Assembly: GCA_936943315.1 (NCBI GenBank)
Contig: CAKZJM010000214.1
Coordinates: forward strand, 1 to 6,480
DNA from: an uncultured Methylophilus sp.
Lineage (GTDB): Bacteria > Pseudomonadota > Gammaproteobacteria > Burkholderiales > Methylophilaceae
Direction: 5' to 3'
Length of the DNA stretch: 6,480 nt
The translations under genes were made by a program, and so were the position numbers. Positions 1 through 6,480 of this stretch are shown here, piece after piece; positions within the stretch are counted from its first letter, which is position 1; each line of letters starts with the position of its first letter. The notes under the pieces were generated by a model that was given only the letters and a program-made list of their open reading frames with translations, had not been told where the DNA came from and made no database searches.

Positions 1-280
1 CTTCCCACTCTTCCGGGTCCTGAAATCTATATAAATCGAAGTGATTAATCTGTAAAGAGGGCAATGCATAAGGTTCAACAATAGTATACGTCGGACTTTT
101 GACTTTACCACCATAGCCGAGGGCATGAATTAAACCACGAACCAGTGTCGTCTTACCTGCGCCCAAATCTCCACGCAAATATATAATCTGGCCTGACTTC
201 AATTGCATTGCTAAAACGCTGGCAGCATGCAAGGTGGCTGCTTCGTCCTTTAAAATCTGTGTAGAATACGTTTCTGTCAT
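1..280 (-). CDS. tsaE: TsaE, tRNA N6-threonylcarbamoyladenosine biosynthesis ATPase (partial, C-terminus beyond left edge)
   Basis: The minus strand reads in frame from an ATG at 280-278 to the left edge, giving the first 93 residues of a protein whose family is usually about 150-160 residues. TsaE is the small cytoplasmic ATPase that works with TsaB, TsaC and TsaD to make t6A at position 37 of ANN-decoding tRNAs. Visible motifs are the Walker A loop GDLGAGKTT (residues 37-45, with K43 and T44), the family motif SPTYTIVEPY (62-71) and HFDLYRF (80-86), which contains the Walker B-like Asp82. The Walker loop falls within one residue of its position in E. coli TsaE, which supports the chosen start. 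No Shine-Dalgarno sequence is evident upstream. It is divergent from queG, and the two start codons share the palindrome CATG. The gene is intact as far as it can be seen. Confidence 0.95.
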   Translation of the reverse strand, partial: MTETYSTQILKDEAATLHAASVLAMQLKSGQIIYLRGDLGAGKTTLVRGLIHALGYGGKVKSPTYTIVEPYALPSLQINHFDLYRFQDPEEWE

Positions 281-281
281 G
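278..281. other. Shared CATG palindrome holding both start codons of divergent tsaE and queG
   Basis: CATG reads as ATG on the plus strand at 279-281 (queG) and on the minus strand at 280-278 (tsaE), so the two start codons overlap by two bases. There is no intergenic space, and any promoter or leader for one gene must lie inside the other. The tsaE start is well supported by the position of its Walker A loop. The queG start is less certain, because ATG 339 is an alternative and would leave a leader of 58 bases beyond the tsaE start codon. Confidence 0.7.
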
Positions 282-1379
282 TCACATCAATCAGATCCCG
301 CCCCAATCCAGTTAACAGATCCAGCAGTTGCCGCGCAAATGGCGGCAACCATAAAAGGCTGGGCGCGAGAATTAGGGTTGGGCAGCATCGGCATTACCGA
401 TACCGACCTCTCTGCCGCTGAGCCAGAGTTTTTAAGCTGGCTGGACAAACAATATCACGGCGACATGGATTATATGGCAAAACATGGTTCCAAGCGAAGC
501 CGACCAGCAGAACTTGTACCTGGGACCTTGCGAATAATCTCTGTTCGCCTCGACTATCTGCCAGCGGATGCAACCGATGGCTGGGAAATTTTATCTGACC
601 CCAATAAAGCCTATATTGCACGCTATGCCATGGGGCGCGATTACCACAAAGTGATGCGGCAAAAGCTGCAACTGTTGTGTACCCGCATTACCGAGACGTA
701 TGGCAGTTTTGAATACCGGGTATTTGCTGACAGTGCGCCAGTACTCGAAGTCGCCCTGGCAACCAAAGCAGGCGTAGGCTGGCGCGGCAAACATACTTTG
801 TTATTGAACCGCCAGCAGGGGTCATGGTTTTTTCTGGGGGAGATTTATACCAACTTGCCGCTGCCCATAGATACGCCCACCACGGCACACTGCGGCAGTT
901 GCTCAGCCTGCATAGACATCTGCCCTACCCGTGCCATTGTCGCACCTTATGAGCTGGATGCGCGGCGTTGTATCTCTTACCTGACCATAGAATATCAAGG
1001 CAGTATTCCACTGGAGTTACGGCCACTGATAGGCAACCGCGTCTATGGCTGTGATGATTGCCAATTGATTTGCCCTTGGAACAAGTTTGCCGTTAAAAGC
1101 AAAGACAGCGATTTTGCAGTGCGGAATGGCCTGGATAGCAGCGATTTAGTCGATTGTTTTGCCTGGACTGAAGCGGAGTTTCAGCAGCGGATGGCTGGCA
1201 GTGCCATTTACCGCATCGGTTATACGCAATGGCTGCGCAATGTGGCCGTGGGCTTGGGCAATGCACCTAGCTCGCCAGCGGTGATTGCTGCGCTAACCGC
1301 ACGGCAAGATGATAACAATCCGCTGGTGCGCGAGCATGTCGCTTGGGCACTGGCGCAACATCAGCCACATGCGGCTTAA
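279..1379 (+). CDS. queG: Epoxyqueuosine reductase QueG
   Basis: This 366-residue cytoplasmic protein catalyses the last step of queuosine synthesis, the cobalamin-dependent reduction of epoxyqueuosine to queuosine at position 34 of GUN tRNAs. The N-terminal region contains GITDTDLSAAEP (38-49) and WLDKQYHGDMDYMAKHG (54-70). FADSAPVLE (149-157) carries the conserved Asp151, probably the catalytic acid. Two [4Fe-4S] ferredoxin-like clusters are supported by Cys205, 208, 211 and 215 (CGSCSACIDICP) and by Cys231, 258, 261 and 265 (YGCDDCQLICPWN). The C-terminal part, including WLRNVAVGLGNAP, matches the HEAT-like tail of the family. An in-frame start at 234 would lie wholly antisense to tsaE, so I reject it. 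ATG 279 gives an N-terminus about ten residues longer than in E. coli. ATG 339 is the only other in-frame ATG before the conserved domain. Neither has a clear ribosome binding site. All key residues are present. Confidence 0.96.
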   Translation: MSHQSDPAPIQLTDPAVAAQMAATIKGWARELGLGSIGITDTDLSAAEPEFLSWLDKQYHGDMDYMAKHGSKRSRPAELVPGTLRIISVRLDYLPADATDGWEILSDPNKAYIARYAMGRDYHKVMRQKLQLLCTRITETYGSFEYRVFADSAPVLEVALATKAGVGWRGKHTLLLNRQQGSWFFLGEIYTNLPLPIDTPTTAHCGSCSACIDICPTRAIVAPYELDARRCISYLTIEYQGSIPLELRPLIGNRVYGCDDCQLICPWNKFAVKSKDSDFAVRNGLDSSDLVDCFAWTEAEFQQRMAGSAIYRIGYTQWLRNVAVGLGNAPSSPAVIAALTARQDDNNPLVREHVAWALAQHQPHAA

Positions 1380-2332
1380 GCGGGTAACGTTGCAACGGAT
1401 GCTATAGGCGCGGCCAGCAGCGCTGCACCCAGCATCCCGGCCATATCCCCCGTGCGGGAAATATGCACGTTGACTTTGCCACGGAGAACCGGAATCAAAT
1501 CGTGTTCAAGCCGTTGCTCAAAAGCCGATTGCAGCAAAGGCCATGCGGCCACCACCCCGCCACCAATGACCACATCTTCCACATCAATGACTTTCAACAC
1601 ACTCGCCAGCATTTGAGCCAGCTTGCTTCCGGCATCGGCGTAGATGGCCAGGGCATGACTATCGCCCGCTTTTGCCGCTAACGCAATGTCAAACGCGGTC
1701 TTCTCCTGGCCGGTGACTTCAGCATAGGCGCGACTGATACCGGTGGCTGAGGCATACTGTTCCACACAGCCCTGATTCCCGCAGCCACACAATCGGCCAT
1801 CAGGCACCACGATAATATGCCCGGCTTCGAGCGCATAACCATGCTGCCCGGCCCAAATCTTGCCATTCACCACCAGGCCTGCGCCTACGCCGGTGCCCAG
1901 GCCCAAATACAGTAAGCCACCTGCGGGTTGCCATAGCTGGCAAAATTCACCGTAGGCCGCCGCATTGGCGTCATTTTCGACTCGCACAGGCAAGCCAAGC
2001 AAGTCGCTCAAGTCTTGGCCAAGATTCACGTCAAGCAAGCCTGGTAAATTGGGTGACTGAGCCAGAATGCCGGACTTCGGGTCAATAAACCCTGGAAAAC
2101 CAATGCCTATGGCCTGAATGGGATAGTTGTCCAGCAATGAGCGGATAGCATCTGCAGTGACATGCAAAATGCGTTGCCAGGCTTGGGCAGGTGGATTTTC
2201 TTTGCACAACGCCGAATAATTGGCTTGAAAACGGACTTCTTCAATGAGGGTGAGATCAGAAAATACGCCCAGGCGCAGATTGGTGCCACCCACATCCAAT
2301 CCTAAACGGTATACCGCATTCGTTTCAGGCAT
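1376..2332 (-). CDS. ROK-family sugar kinase, probable glucokinase
   Basis: This 318-residue protein probably phosphorylates glucose with ATP in the cytoplasm, returning glucose freed from glycogen to glucose 6-phosphate. Visible features are the phosphate-binding GLDVGGTNLR (11-20), IGIGFPGFID (75-84), and the catalytic Asp121 in VENDANAAAYGE (118-129). LGLGTGVGAG follows at 143-152. The ROK zinc site is formed by His172 (EAGH) and Cys182, 184 and 189 in LCGCGNQGCVE. The C-terminal half includes VIGGGVVAAW (255-264). The length is normal for ROK kinases. I chose ATG 2332 because it puts DVGGT near residue 13, as in relatives; the upstream ATG at 2383 would add 17 residues without family support. 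The start overlaps the end of malQ by 8 bp, suggesting translational coupling. N-acetylglucosamine, mannose or fructose kinase activity cannot be excluded from sequence, but the glycogen context favours glucose. The ROK repressors' N-terminal DNA-binding domain is absent. Confidence 0.9.
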   Translation of the reverse strand: MPETNAVYRLGLDVGGTNLRLGVFSDLTLIEEVRFQANYSALCKENPPAQAWQRILHVTADAIRSLLDNYPIQAIGIGFPGFIDPKSGILAQSPNLPGLLDVNLGQDLSDLLGLPVRVENDANAAAYGEFCQLWQPAGGLLYLGLGTGVGAGLVVNGKIWAGQHGYALEAGHIIVVPDGRLCGCGNQGCVEQYASATGISRAYAEVTGQEKTAFDIALAAKAGDSHALAIYADAGSKLAQMLASVLKVIDVEDVVIGGGVVAAWPLLQSAFEQRLEHDLIPVLRGKVNVHISRTGDMAGMLGAALLAAPIASVATLPA

Positions 2333-3779
2333 GGAGTCGGCCGCTTTCTGTGACCAGCTGTCTGAACGAGGATTTCTTTTCATCGCTAAGCTGAGACCAA
2401 TCCATGCGCCAACGCCAGTTACCTTCTATTGTGCCAGGTGTATTCATGCGGGCGTGGGTATCCAGCCCTAGAATATCCTGCATGGGGACAATCGCCAGCC
2501 GTGCTGGGGTATTGAATGTGAGTTGTATTAAAGCGAGCGGCATTTCTGGATGTTCTTGGTTTAAATAATGCTGTAAATGGTTGCGTACATTCTCAGGCGC
2601 AGCCTGATACCAGCCTAAAGTGGTGTCGTTATCGTGGGTGCCAGTATATGCCACACTGTTTTCTTCAATGTTGGCTGGCAGATAAGGATTGTCTTCCCCG
2701 CCGCCAAACGCAAATTGCAGGATTTTCATCCCCGGCAAACTAAAGGCATGGCGCAGGGCATCCACCTCCTCTGTAATGATACCCAAATCTTCTGCCACCA
2801 GGCTGAGTTGTGGAAAAGTTTGGCTTATAGCTTGTAATAATGCGTGCCCTGGCGCCTCTTGCCAGGTGCCATTGATGGCCGTCTGTTCATGTATTGGAAT
2901 TTCCCAGGCGGCTTGCAAGCCTCGGAAGTGGTCTATGCGCAACACATCAAATAGCTGCGACTGAGTATCGATGCGGCCCAGCCACCATGAAAATCCATCG
3001 GCCTGCATGGCTTGCCAGTCATAATGCGGATTGCCCCAGCGCTGCCCGGTTTCAGAAAAATAATCCGGCGGCACCCCGGCCACCACGGTCATATTGAGGT
3101 CTGCATCAAGCTTGAACCAGGCCGGGCGTGCCCACACATCGGCACTGTCATAAGCCACAAAAATCGGGATATCCCCAAAAAGCTGGATACCCCGCGCATT
3201 GGCATAGGCTTTAAGTTGTGCCCATTGCTGAAAAAACACATATTGTGTGAACTTGATGAGCGTCAATTTTTCCTGATTGGCCGCGCTAAACGCTTGCAGG
3301 GCCAGAACATCATGCATGCGGTAAGCCATCGGCCAGGTATGCCAGCCTTGATGAGCATGCTGCTCGCGCAAGCACATGAACAAGGCAAAATCCTCCAGCC
3401 AGTATTGCTGTGTTTGGCAAAAGCGCGCGAATCCAGGCCAGGTCAATGCATGATGGGGGTCAGTGAGCGCCCCGCCGGATTGCAGGCGGGAGATGACTTT
3501 AGTCAGGAGTGCCGGTAATGGCATGCCGATTTCATCTGGCAGGCACCAGCCATCCTTAAGTAATTGCCTGGCACTGATCATGCCGCTGTGCCCGGCATGG
3601 GCCGACACACTCTGGTATGGCGACTGGTCGTCATGCGGCTGGTTCACCGGTAACGTTTGCCAAACCGACACCCCCATGTCGACTAAGGTGTCTATAAAAC
3701 GGTAAGCATCTGGCCCAAGATTGCCTTCAGGGAGTGAAGTGATGTGCATCAGCACACCTGCTTGTCTAGCGAGTGTCAT
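2325..3779 (-). CDS. malQ: 4-alpha-glucanotransferase (amylomaltase, GH77)
   Basis: MalQ transfers alpha-1,4-glucan segments between malto-oligosaccharides and releases glucose, acting in the cytoplasm on products of glycogen or maltodextrin breakdown. The 484 residues match the short, single-domain type of the family (around 500 residues) and not the longer enterobacterial type of nearly 700. Visible motifs are GVLMHITSLPEG near the start (residues 8-19), the substrate-site SPYQSVSAHAG (53-63), the nucleophile Asp283 in LRIDHFRGL, the acid/base Glu330 in LVAEDLG, and the third carboxylate Asp383 in YTGTHDNDTT. Their spacing is close to that of the well-studied Thermus amylomaltases. The start is ATG 3779; an in-frame TAA lies shortly upstream and no other likely start precedes the conserved N-terminus. 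It lies 30 bp after the GH57 gene and overlaps the kinase gene, so it is an internal operon gene. No signal peptide is seen and nothing is missing. Confidence 0.96.
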   Translation of the reverse strand: MTLARQAGVLMHITSLPEGNLGPDAYRFIDTLVDMGVSVWQTLPVNQPHDDQSPYQSVSAHAGHSGMISARQLLKDGWCLPDEIGMPLPALLTKVISRLQSGGALTDPHHALTWPGFARFCQTQQYWLEDFALFMCLREQHAHQGWHTWPMAYRMHDVLALQAFSAANQEKLTLIKFTQYVFFQQWAQLKAYANARGIQLFGDIPIFVAYDSADVWARPAWFKLDADLNMTVVAGVPPDYFSETGQRWGNPHYDWQAMQADGFSWWLGRIDTQSQLFDVLRIDHFRGLQAAWEIPIHEQTAINGTWQEAPGHALLQAISQTFPQLSLVAEDLGIITEEVDALRHAFSLPGMKILQFAFGGGEDNPYLPANIEENSVAYTGTHDNDTTLGWYQAAPENVRNHLQHYLNQEHPEMPLALIQLTFNTPARLAIVPMQDILGLDTHARMNTPGTIEGNWRWRMDWSQLSDEKKSSFRQLVTESGRLHA

Positions 3780-3809
3780 GTGATTGGCATTCAGATAAAG
3801 TTAAACGGG

Positions 3810-5516
3810 TCAGGACTGCCCACGGCGCATGGTGCCGGCATTTTCGGCATCACCGCCCCCCAGGCTAATGGGTTGAGACAGGTGACTGGGCGGCGTCAAC
3901 CCGAGCAAGTGGTACAGGTTGCTCAGGTTACGGCGGTATAACTGGTCAAAACTCTGGACACTTTGTGCATTGTTGTAATCGCCAAACCACCAGAACCAGT
4001 CAGAGCCCTCGCACAAGGCTAATTGTTGCTGACATTTTTCTTTAGCGGCGGGCTCTAACGCATGCACATGCTGGTCATATTGGCGCTTGGCTTCACATAG
4101 CAAATCCCAGGCACGGTTTTTGGCGGGTTCGCCTATCCAGGTGCTAAATGTGCCATATACCCAGCTACCGGCACAGATATCCTTTAGCAGTGTGGGTTCT
4201 GGCAATTGCTGCGCTTGCTGCATGGCAAGAATATCGCTAAAGGTTGTCATCTGGATATTAGGATGATTCGCCAGCGCCTGATAAAGTTCCTGCAAAAAGT
4301 AATAGCCGTTGTAAGGATAGTATTCCCAGGCGTTTTCACCATCGAGGATCACGCTGACCACCGGGGTTTCATCTCCGCTATTCGTCAAAATATTTTCCAG
4401 CGACTGTACAAAATCATTCACAGCTTCACTGGCATATTGCTTGGAATATTCAAAGCCAATTTTGTCTGACAGTTGGTCATCGCGGAAAAAGCAGACGATA
4501 TCCTGCTGGCCGTTGGTGATTTTATAAGGCTGGTAAAGATATTGTTGCGCCTGTTCGTGCGGCAACCCCAGTTTACGCAAGCTATTTGCCAGCACACCCT
4601 GCCCCGTGGCAGCCCAGCTCACGCCTTGCTCGGCCATGAGGGAAAGTGCTGAGTGCGAGACGGCGCCTTCGGCTGGCCACATGCCTGTAGCCTTTTGGCC
4701 GAAGACTTTCTCATGGTAAAGCTGCGCGGCTTCTACATGCGCAATCGCCCGCGTGTACCCATCCGGATAAGTCGCCGCTTGCGGCAGTGGCGCTTTGGGC
4801 ATGGCATCATGCGTACTTTTCAGATCTATCAACAACGGTAAAATCGGGTGGTAGTAAGGCGTGGTCGACATTTCGATCTGGCCTTTGGCGAGCAAGGCCT
4901 GGTAGCGCGGCAAAATGCCTTGCAGGGTTTCACTAATCACCCCCAGCAAAGCCAAACGGTCTTCAAACGTGAACAACACGCCTTTGTGCATGAGGGCTTG
5001 TACGGTTTTATTCTTGCGGCGCAAGCCTTCGCCCGTCCATGCTAAATGGTACCAGACCAGCAAATCGGCTTTGTATTGTGCAGAGAGGTAATGAAACTGG
5101 CCGTTTTGCATGAGCGGCGCTACCAGCTCGTACAATTTTAATAATCGCTGGTAATGCGGAAACGGGCTCAGCATTTTTTCATGATGTGCCTTGAAGCAGC
5201 TATCAACGATGAGCTGGCATTCAACATCAGAAATATGGTCTAGGTCGGGGTTACCAAGCAAATGCAGCAAGGGATCACGCCACACCCCAGTGCGTGACTG
5301 CTCGGCATAATCCTGCAATTGCTCAACCAGAATCGGTACAAAATTGAAACTCACCCTGGCCGCGCGGTTGTGCTCCAGGTGATAGGCCATGTCACTGTAG
5401 TCTTTGAGTGCGTGCAGGTAGGTCCAGGGTAAGACATAATCACCGGTGACTAGGTCACGGTAATCGGGTTGATGCATGTGCCAATACAAGTTTAAAAACA
5501 ATTTTTTATCGGACAT
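3810..5516 (-). CDS. Glycoside hydrolase family 57 alpha-glucan-active enzyme (amylase/amylopullulanase-like)
   Basis: This 568-residue protein is a GH57 enzyme expected to act on alpha-1,4 (perhaps also alpha-1,6) glucans. The conserved GH57 regions appear in order: HMHQP (13-17), TTPYYHPILPLL (218-229), WPAEGA (280-285) with probable nucleophile Glu283, ILDGENAWEYY (390-400) with probable acid/base Asp392, and SWVYGTFSTWIGEP (451-464). The catalytic pair lies close to the positions reported for the Thermococcus amylopullulanase (Glu291 and Asp394). A C-terminal segment with EGSDWFWWFGD (503-513) is typical of this subgroup. There is no signal peptide, so it is cytoplasmic. The HQP motif and overall pattern argue against the GH57 branching enzymes. 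Whether it is an amylase, a debranching enzyme or a glucanotransferase is not decided by sequence. The start is ATG 5516, with a good ribosome binding site. The last 20 or so residues form a Gly-rich, low-conservation tail. Confidence 0.92.
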   Translation of the reverse strand: MSDKKLFLNLYWHMHQPDYRDLVTGDYVLPWTYLHALKDYSDMAYHLEHNRAARVSFNFVPILVEQLQDYAEQSRTGVWRDPLLHLLGNPDLDHISDVECQLIVDSCFKAHHEKMLSPFPHYQRLLKLYELVAPLMQNGQFHYLSAQYKADLLVWYHLAWTGEGLRRKNKTVQALMHKGVLFTFEDRLALLGVISETLQGILPRYQALLAKGQIEMSTTPYYHPILPLLIDLKSTHDAMPKAPLPQAATYPDGYTRAIAHVEAAQLYHEKVFGQKATGMWPAEGAVSHSALSLMAEQGVSWAATGQGVLANSLRKLGLPHEQAQQYLYQPYKITNGQQDIVCFFRDDQLSDKIGFEYSKQYASEAVNDFVQSLENILTNSGDETPVVSVILDGENAWEYYPYNGYYFLQELYQALANHPNIQMTTFSDILAMQQAQQLPEPTLLKDICAGSWVYGTFSTWIGEPAKNRAWDLLCEAKRQYDQHVHALEPAAKEKCQQQLALCEGSDWFWWFGDYNNAQSVQSFDQLYRRNLSNLYHLLGLTPPSHLSQPISLGGGDAENAGTMRRGQS

Positions 5517-5523
5517 CCTTCAA

Positions 5524-5530
5524 CCTCTTT
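5524..5530 (-). promoter_or_regulatory. Ribosome binding site of the GH57 gene
   Basis: On the minus strand the sequence reads AAAGAGG, and its 3' end lies 7 bases before the ATG at 5516. It is the clearest Shine-Dalgarno sequence in the window and fixes this start. It sits in the 34-bp gap after the glgC stop, where I see neither a terminator hairpin nor a convincing promoter, so read-through from glgC is likely. Confidence 0.75.
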
Positions 5531-5550
5531 CTTATTACTTATCCATGACG

Positions 5551-6480
5551 TTATTTCACACGATATAAATCCTGTCCCAACATATCTGGCGTGACCAGAA
5601 CGATGCCTTTCTCAGAGACATAAAAGCGTTTTCTGTCTCTTTCCAGGTCTACACCAATCTGCATGCCTGCGGGAATCTCACAACCGCGGTCAATGACTGC
5701 GTTACGCATCACCACACCTTCGTTGATTTTCACCTTAGGCAGCACGACTGCACCGTCCAGGTCAGAGTAATCTGCCACATGCACACCAGAGAACAACACC
5801 GAGTTAGAGACACACGAACCGCTGATCAGGCAACCGCCGGACACCAGCGAGTCAGTAGCCTTACCGGTACGCCCTTCATCCTTAAAGACAAACTTGGCTG
5901 GGGGAAGTTGCTCCTGGTAAGTCCAGATCGGCCAATCACTGTCATACAGATTCAACTCAGGGATGACTTTGGTCAGCTCCATATTGGCTTCCCAATAGGC
6001 ATCAATCGTCCCTACATCACGCCAGTAATAACTATCGGTTTGGGCACCCACGCAACTATCGGTGAACCGATGGGCTTGCACTTTATATTTTTTGATGATG
6101 TAAGGAATAATGTCCTGGCCAAAGTCGTGGTTGGATTTACGGTCATAGGCATCGCGGATCAGCTGTTCATACAAAAATTTGGCATTGAACACGTAAATAC
6201 CCATGCTGGCAAAAGCCAGCTCAGGATTGTTTGGAGTGGGTTTAGGCTGGGCCGGTTTCTCATCAAATGAGACCACGCGGTCTGTCGCATCCACTTCAAG
6301 CACGCCAAATCCTTTGGCATCCTCCAATGGCACGTTGATGCAGGCAATCGTCATATCCGCATTGCTACGGGCGTGGGTCGCCAGCATTTTGCCGTAGTCC
6401 ATTTTGTAAATATGATCCCCTGCCAGCACCAGAATGTATTCGCCACCATTCTCGCGCAAGAGGTCAATGTTTTGGTATAC
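5551..6480 (-). CDS. glgC: Glucose-1-phosphate adenylyltransferase GlgC (partial, N-terminus beyond right edge)
   Basis: GlgC makes ADP-glucose from glucose 1-phosphate and ATP, the committed and allosterically regulated step of bacterial glycogen synthesis. The window holds the last 309 residues. The frame is open through the right edge, reading VYQNIDLLREN at the boundary, so the TTG at 6459 is not the true start. Comparison with E. coli GlgC places the edge near residue 121, and the predicted full length is about 429 residues against 431. Visible are AGDHIYKMDY with the catalytic Asp (fragment residue 22, E. coli Asp142), FDEKP with the glucose-1-phosphate-binding Lys (fragment 75, E. coli Lys195), YYWRDVGTIDAYW (151-163), and a C-terminal left-handed beta-helix rich in hexapeptide-like turns (about 215-280). 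The N-terminal effector and nucleotide-binding loops are outside the window. It is the first gene seen of the minus-strand operon. Confidence 0.97.
   Translation of the reverse strand, partial: VYQNIDLLRENGGEYILVLAGDHIYKMDYGKMLATHARSNADMTIACINVPLEDAKGFGVLEVDATDRVVSFDEKPAQPKPTPNNPELAFASMGIYVFNAKFLYEQLIRDAYDRKSNHDFGQDIIPYIIKKYKVQAHRFTDSCVGAQTDSYYWRDVGTIDAYWEANMELTKVIPELNLYDSDWPIWTYQEQLPPAKFVFKDEGRTGKATDSLVSGGCLISGSCVSNSVLFSGVHVADYSDLDGAVVLPKVKINEGVVMRNAVIDRGCEIPAGMQIGVDLERDRKRFYVSEKGIVLVTPDMLGQDLYRVK

Larger units (their letters stand above)
1376..6480 (-). other. Probable glycogen metabolism operon glgC - GH57 - malQ - ROK kinase
   Basis: Four genes are co-directional, with gaps of 34 bp and 30 bp and one overlap of 8 bp. 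I see no terminator-like hairpin followed by a T run in any junction. All four products fit alpha-glucan synthesis or recycling. The promoter and any upstream genes lie beyond the right edge. Single-operon transcription is inferred from spacing and shared function. Confidence 0.8.

Noticed and set aside
228..257. Possible sigma-70 promoter for queG, with TAGAAT at 252-257 as a -10 box
   Set aside because: No acceptable -35 box is found at 16-18 bp spacing, so the match is too weak to annotate.
234..278. Upstream in-frame start for queG at 234
   Set aside because: The added 15 residues match nothing in the QueG family and would be coded wholly antisense to the tsaE N-terminus.
1388..1426. Two 10-bp perfect palindromes, CGTTGCAACG at 1388-1397 and GCAGCGCTGC at 1417-1426, near the end of the kinase gene
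   Set aside because: They have no loop and no T run, so they are poor terminators. Both fall in the Ala-rich C-terminal coding sequence and no operator is known to me with these sequences.
3471..3490. Perfect 6-bp inverted repeat, CCCGCC / GGCGGG with an 8-base loop
   Set aside because: It is inside malQ, is not followed by a T run, and its bases are accounted for by Gly- and Ala-rich coding sequence. A short GC-rich hairpin like this is expected by chance.
3012..3518. 168-codon open frame on the plus strand opposite malQ
   Set aside because: It lies entirely antisense to strongly conserved malQ coding sequence, shows no recognisable domain and has no ribosome binding site that I can see. 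It is best explained as a shadow of the real gene.
5779..6270. 163-codon open frame on the plus strand opposite glgC
   Set aside because: It lies entirely antisense to the conserved catalytic and beta-helix parts of GlgC and its translation resembles no family I know.

Overview
The window looks like ordinary bacterial chromosome, most likely from a Gram-negative proteobacterium. The QueG and TsaE proteins resemble the E. coli proteins closely along their length. Base composition is moderate and even, coding is very dense, and no mobile-element genes, tRNAs, rRNAs or CRISPR repeats are visible. My guess is a betaproteobacterium, possibly a methylotroph of the Methylophilaceae, but that rests on overall impression and not on a search.

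Layout, left to right. Positions 1-280 (minus) hold the N-terminal part of tsaE, which is cut by the left edge. Positions 279-1379 (plus) hold queG. The start codons of these two divergent genes share the palindrome CATG at 278-281. From 1376 to the right edge everything is on the minus strand and reads, in transcription order: glgC (cut by the right edge, stop at 5551), a GH57 alpha-glucan-active enzyme (5516-3810), malQ (3779-2325) and a ROK-family sugar kinase, probably glucokinase (2332-1376). The gaps are 34 bp, 30 bp and an 8-bp overlap, so these four genes are probably one operon. Its last gene meets queG tail to tail with a 4-bp overlap.

How the genes work together. GlgC makes ADP-glucose, the committed precursor of bacterial glycogen. 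The GH57 enzyme and MalQ would trim and rearrange alpha-1,4-glucans and release glucose or short oligosaccharides. The ROK kinase would return free glucose to glucose 6-phosphate. The operon therefore looks like a cytoplasmic glycogen synthesis and turnover module. Glycogen synthase, branching enzyme and phosphorylase are not in the window. tsaE and queG are both tRNA anticodon-loop modification genes (t6A37 and queuosine34) and are functionally separate from the glycogen block.

No stretch over 300 bases lacks a gene; the longest non-coding gap is 34 bp. I found no evidence of a previously undescribed system. The points worth a second look are the shared start palindrome of tsaE and queG, the unresolved specificity of the GH57 enzyme, the operon junctions, and the terminator-free convergent overlap.
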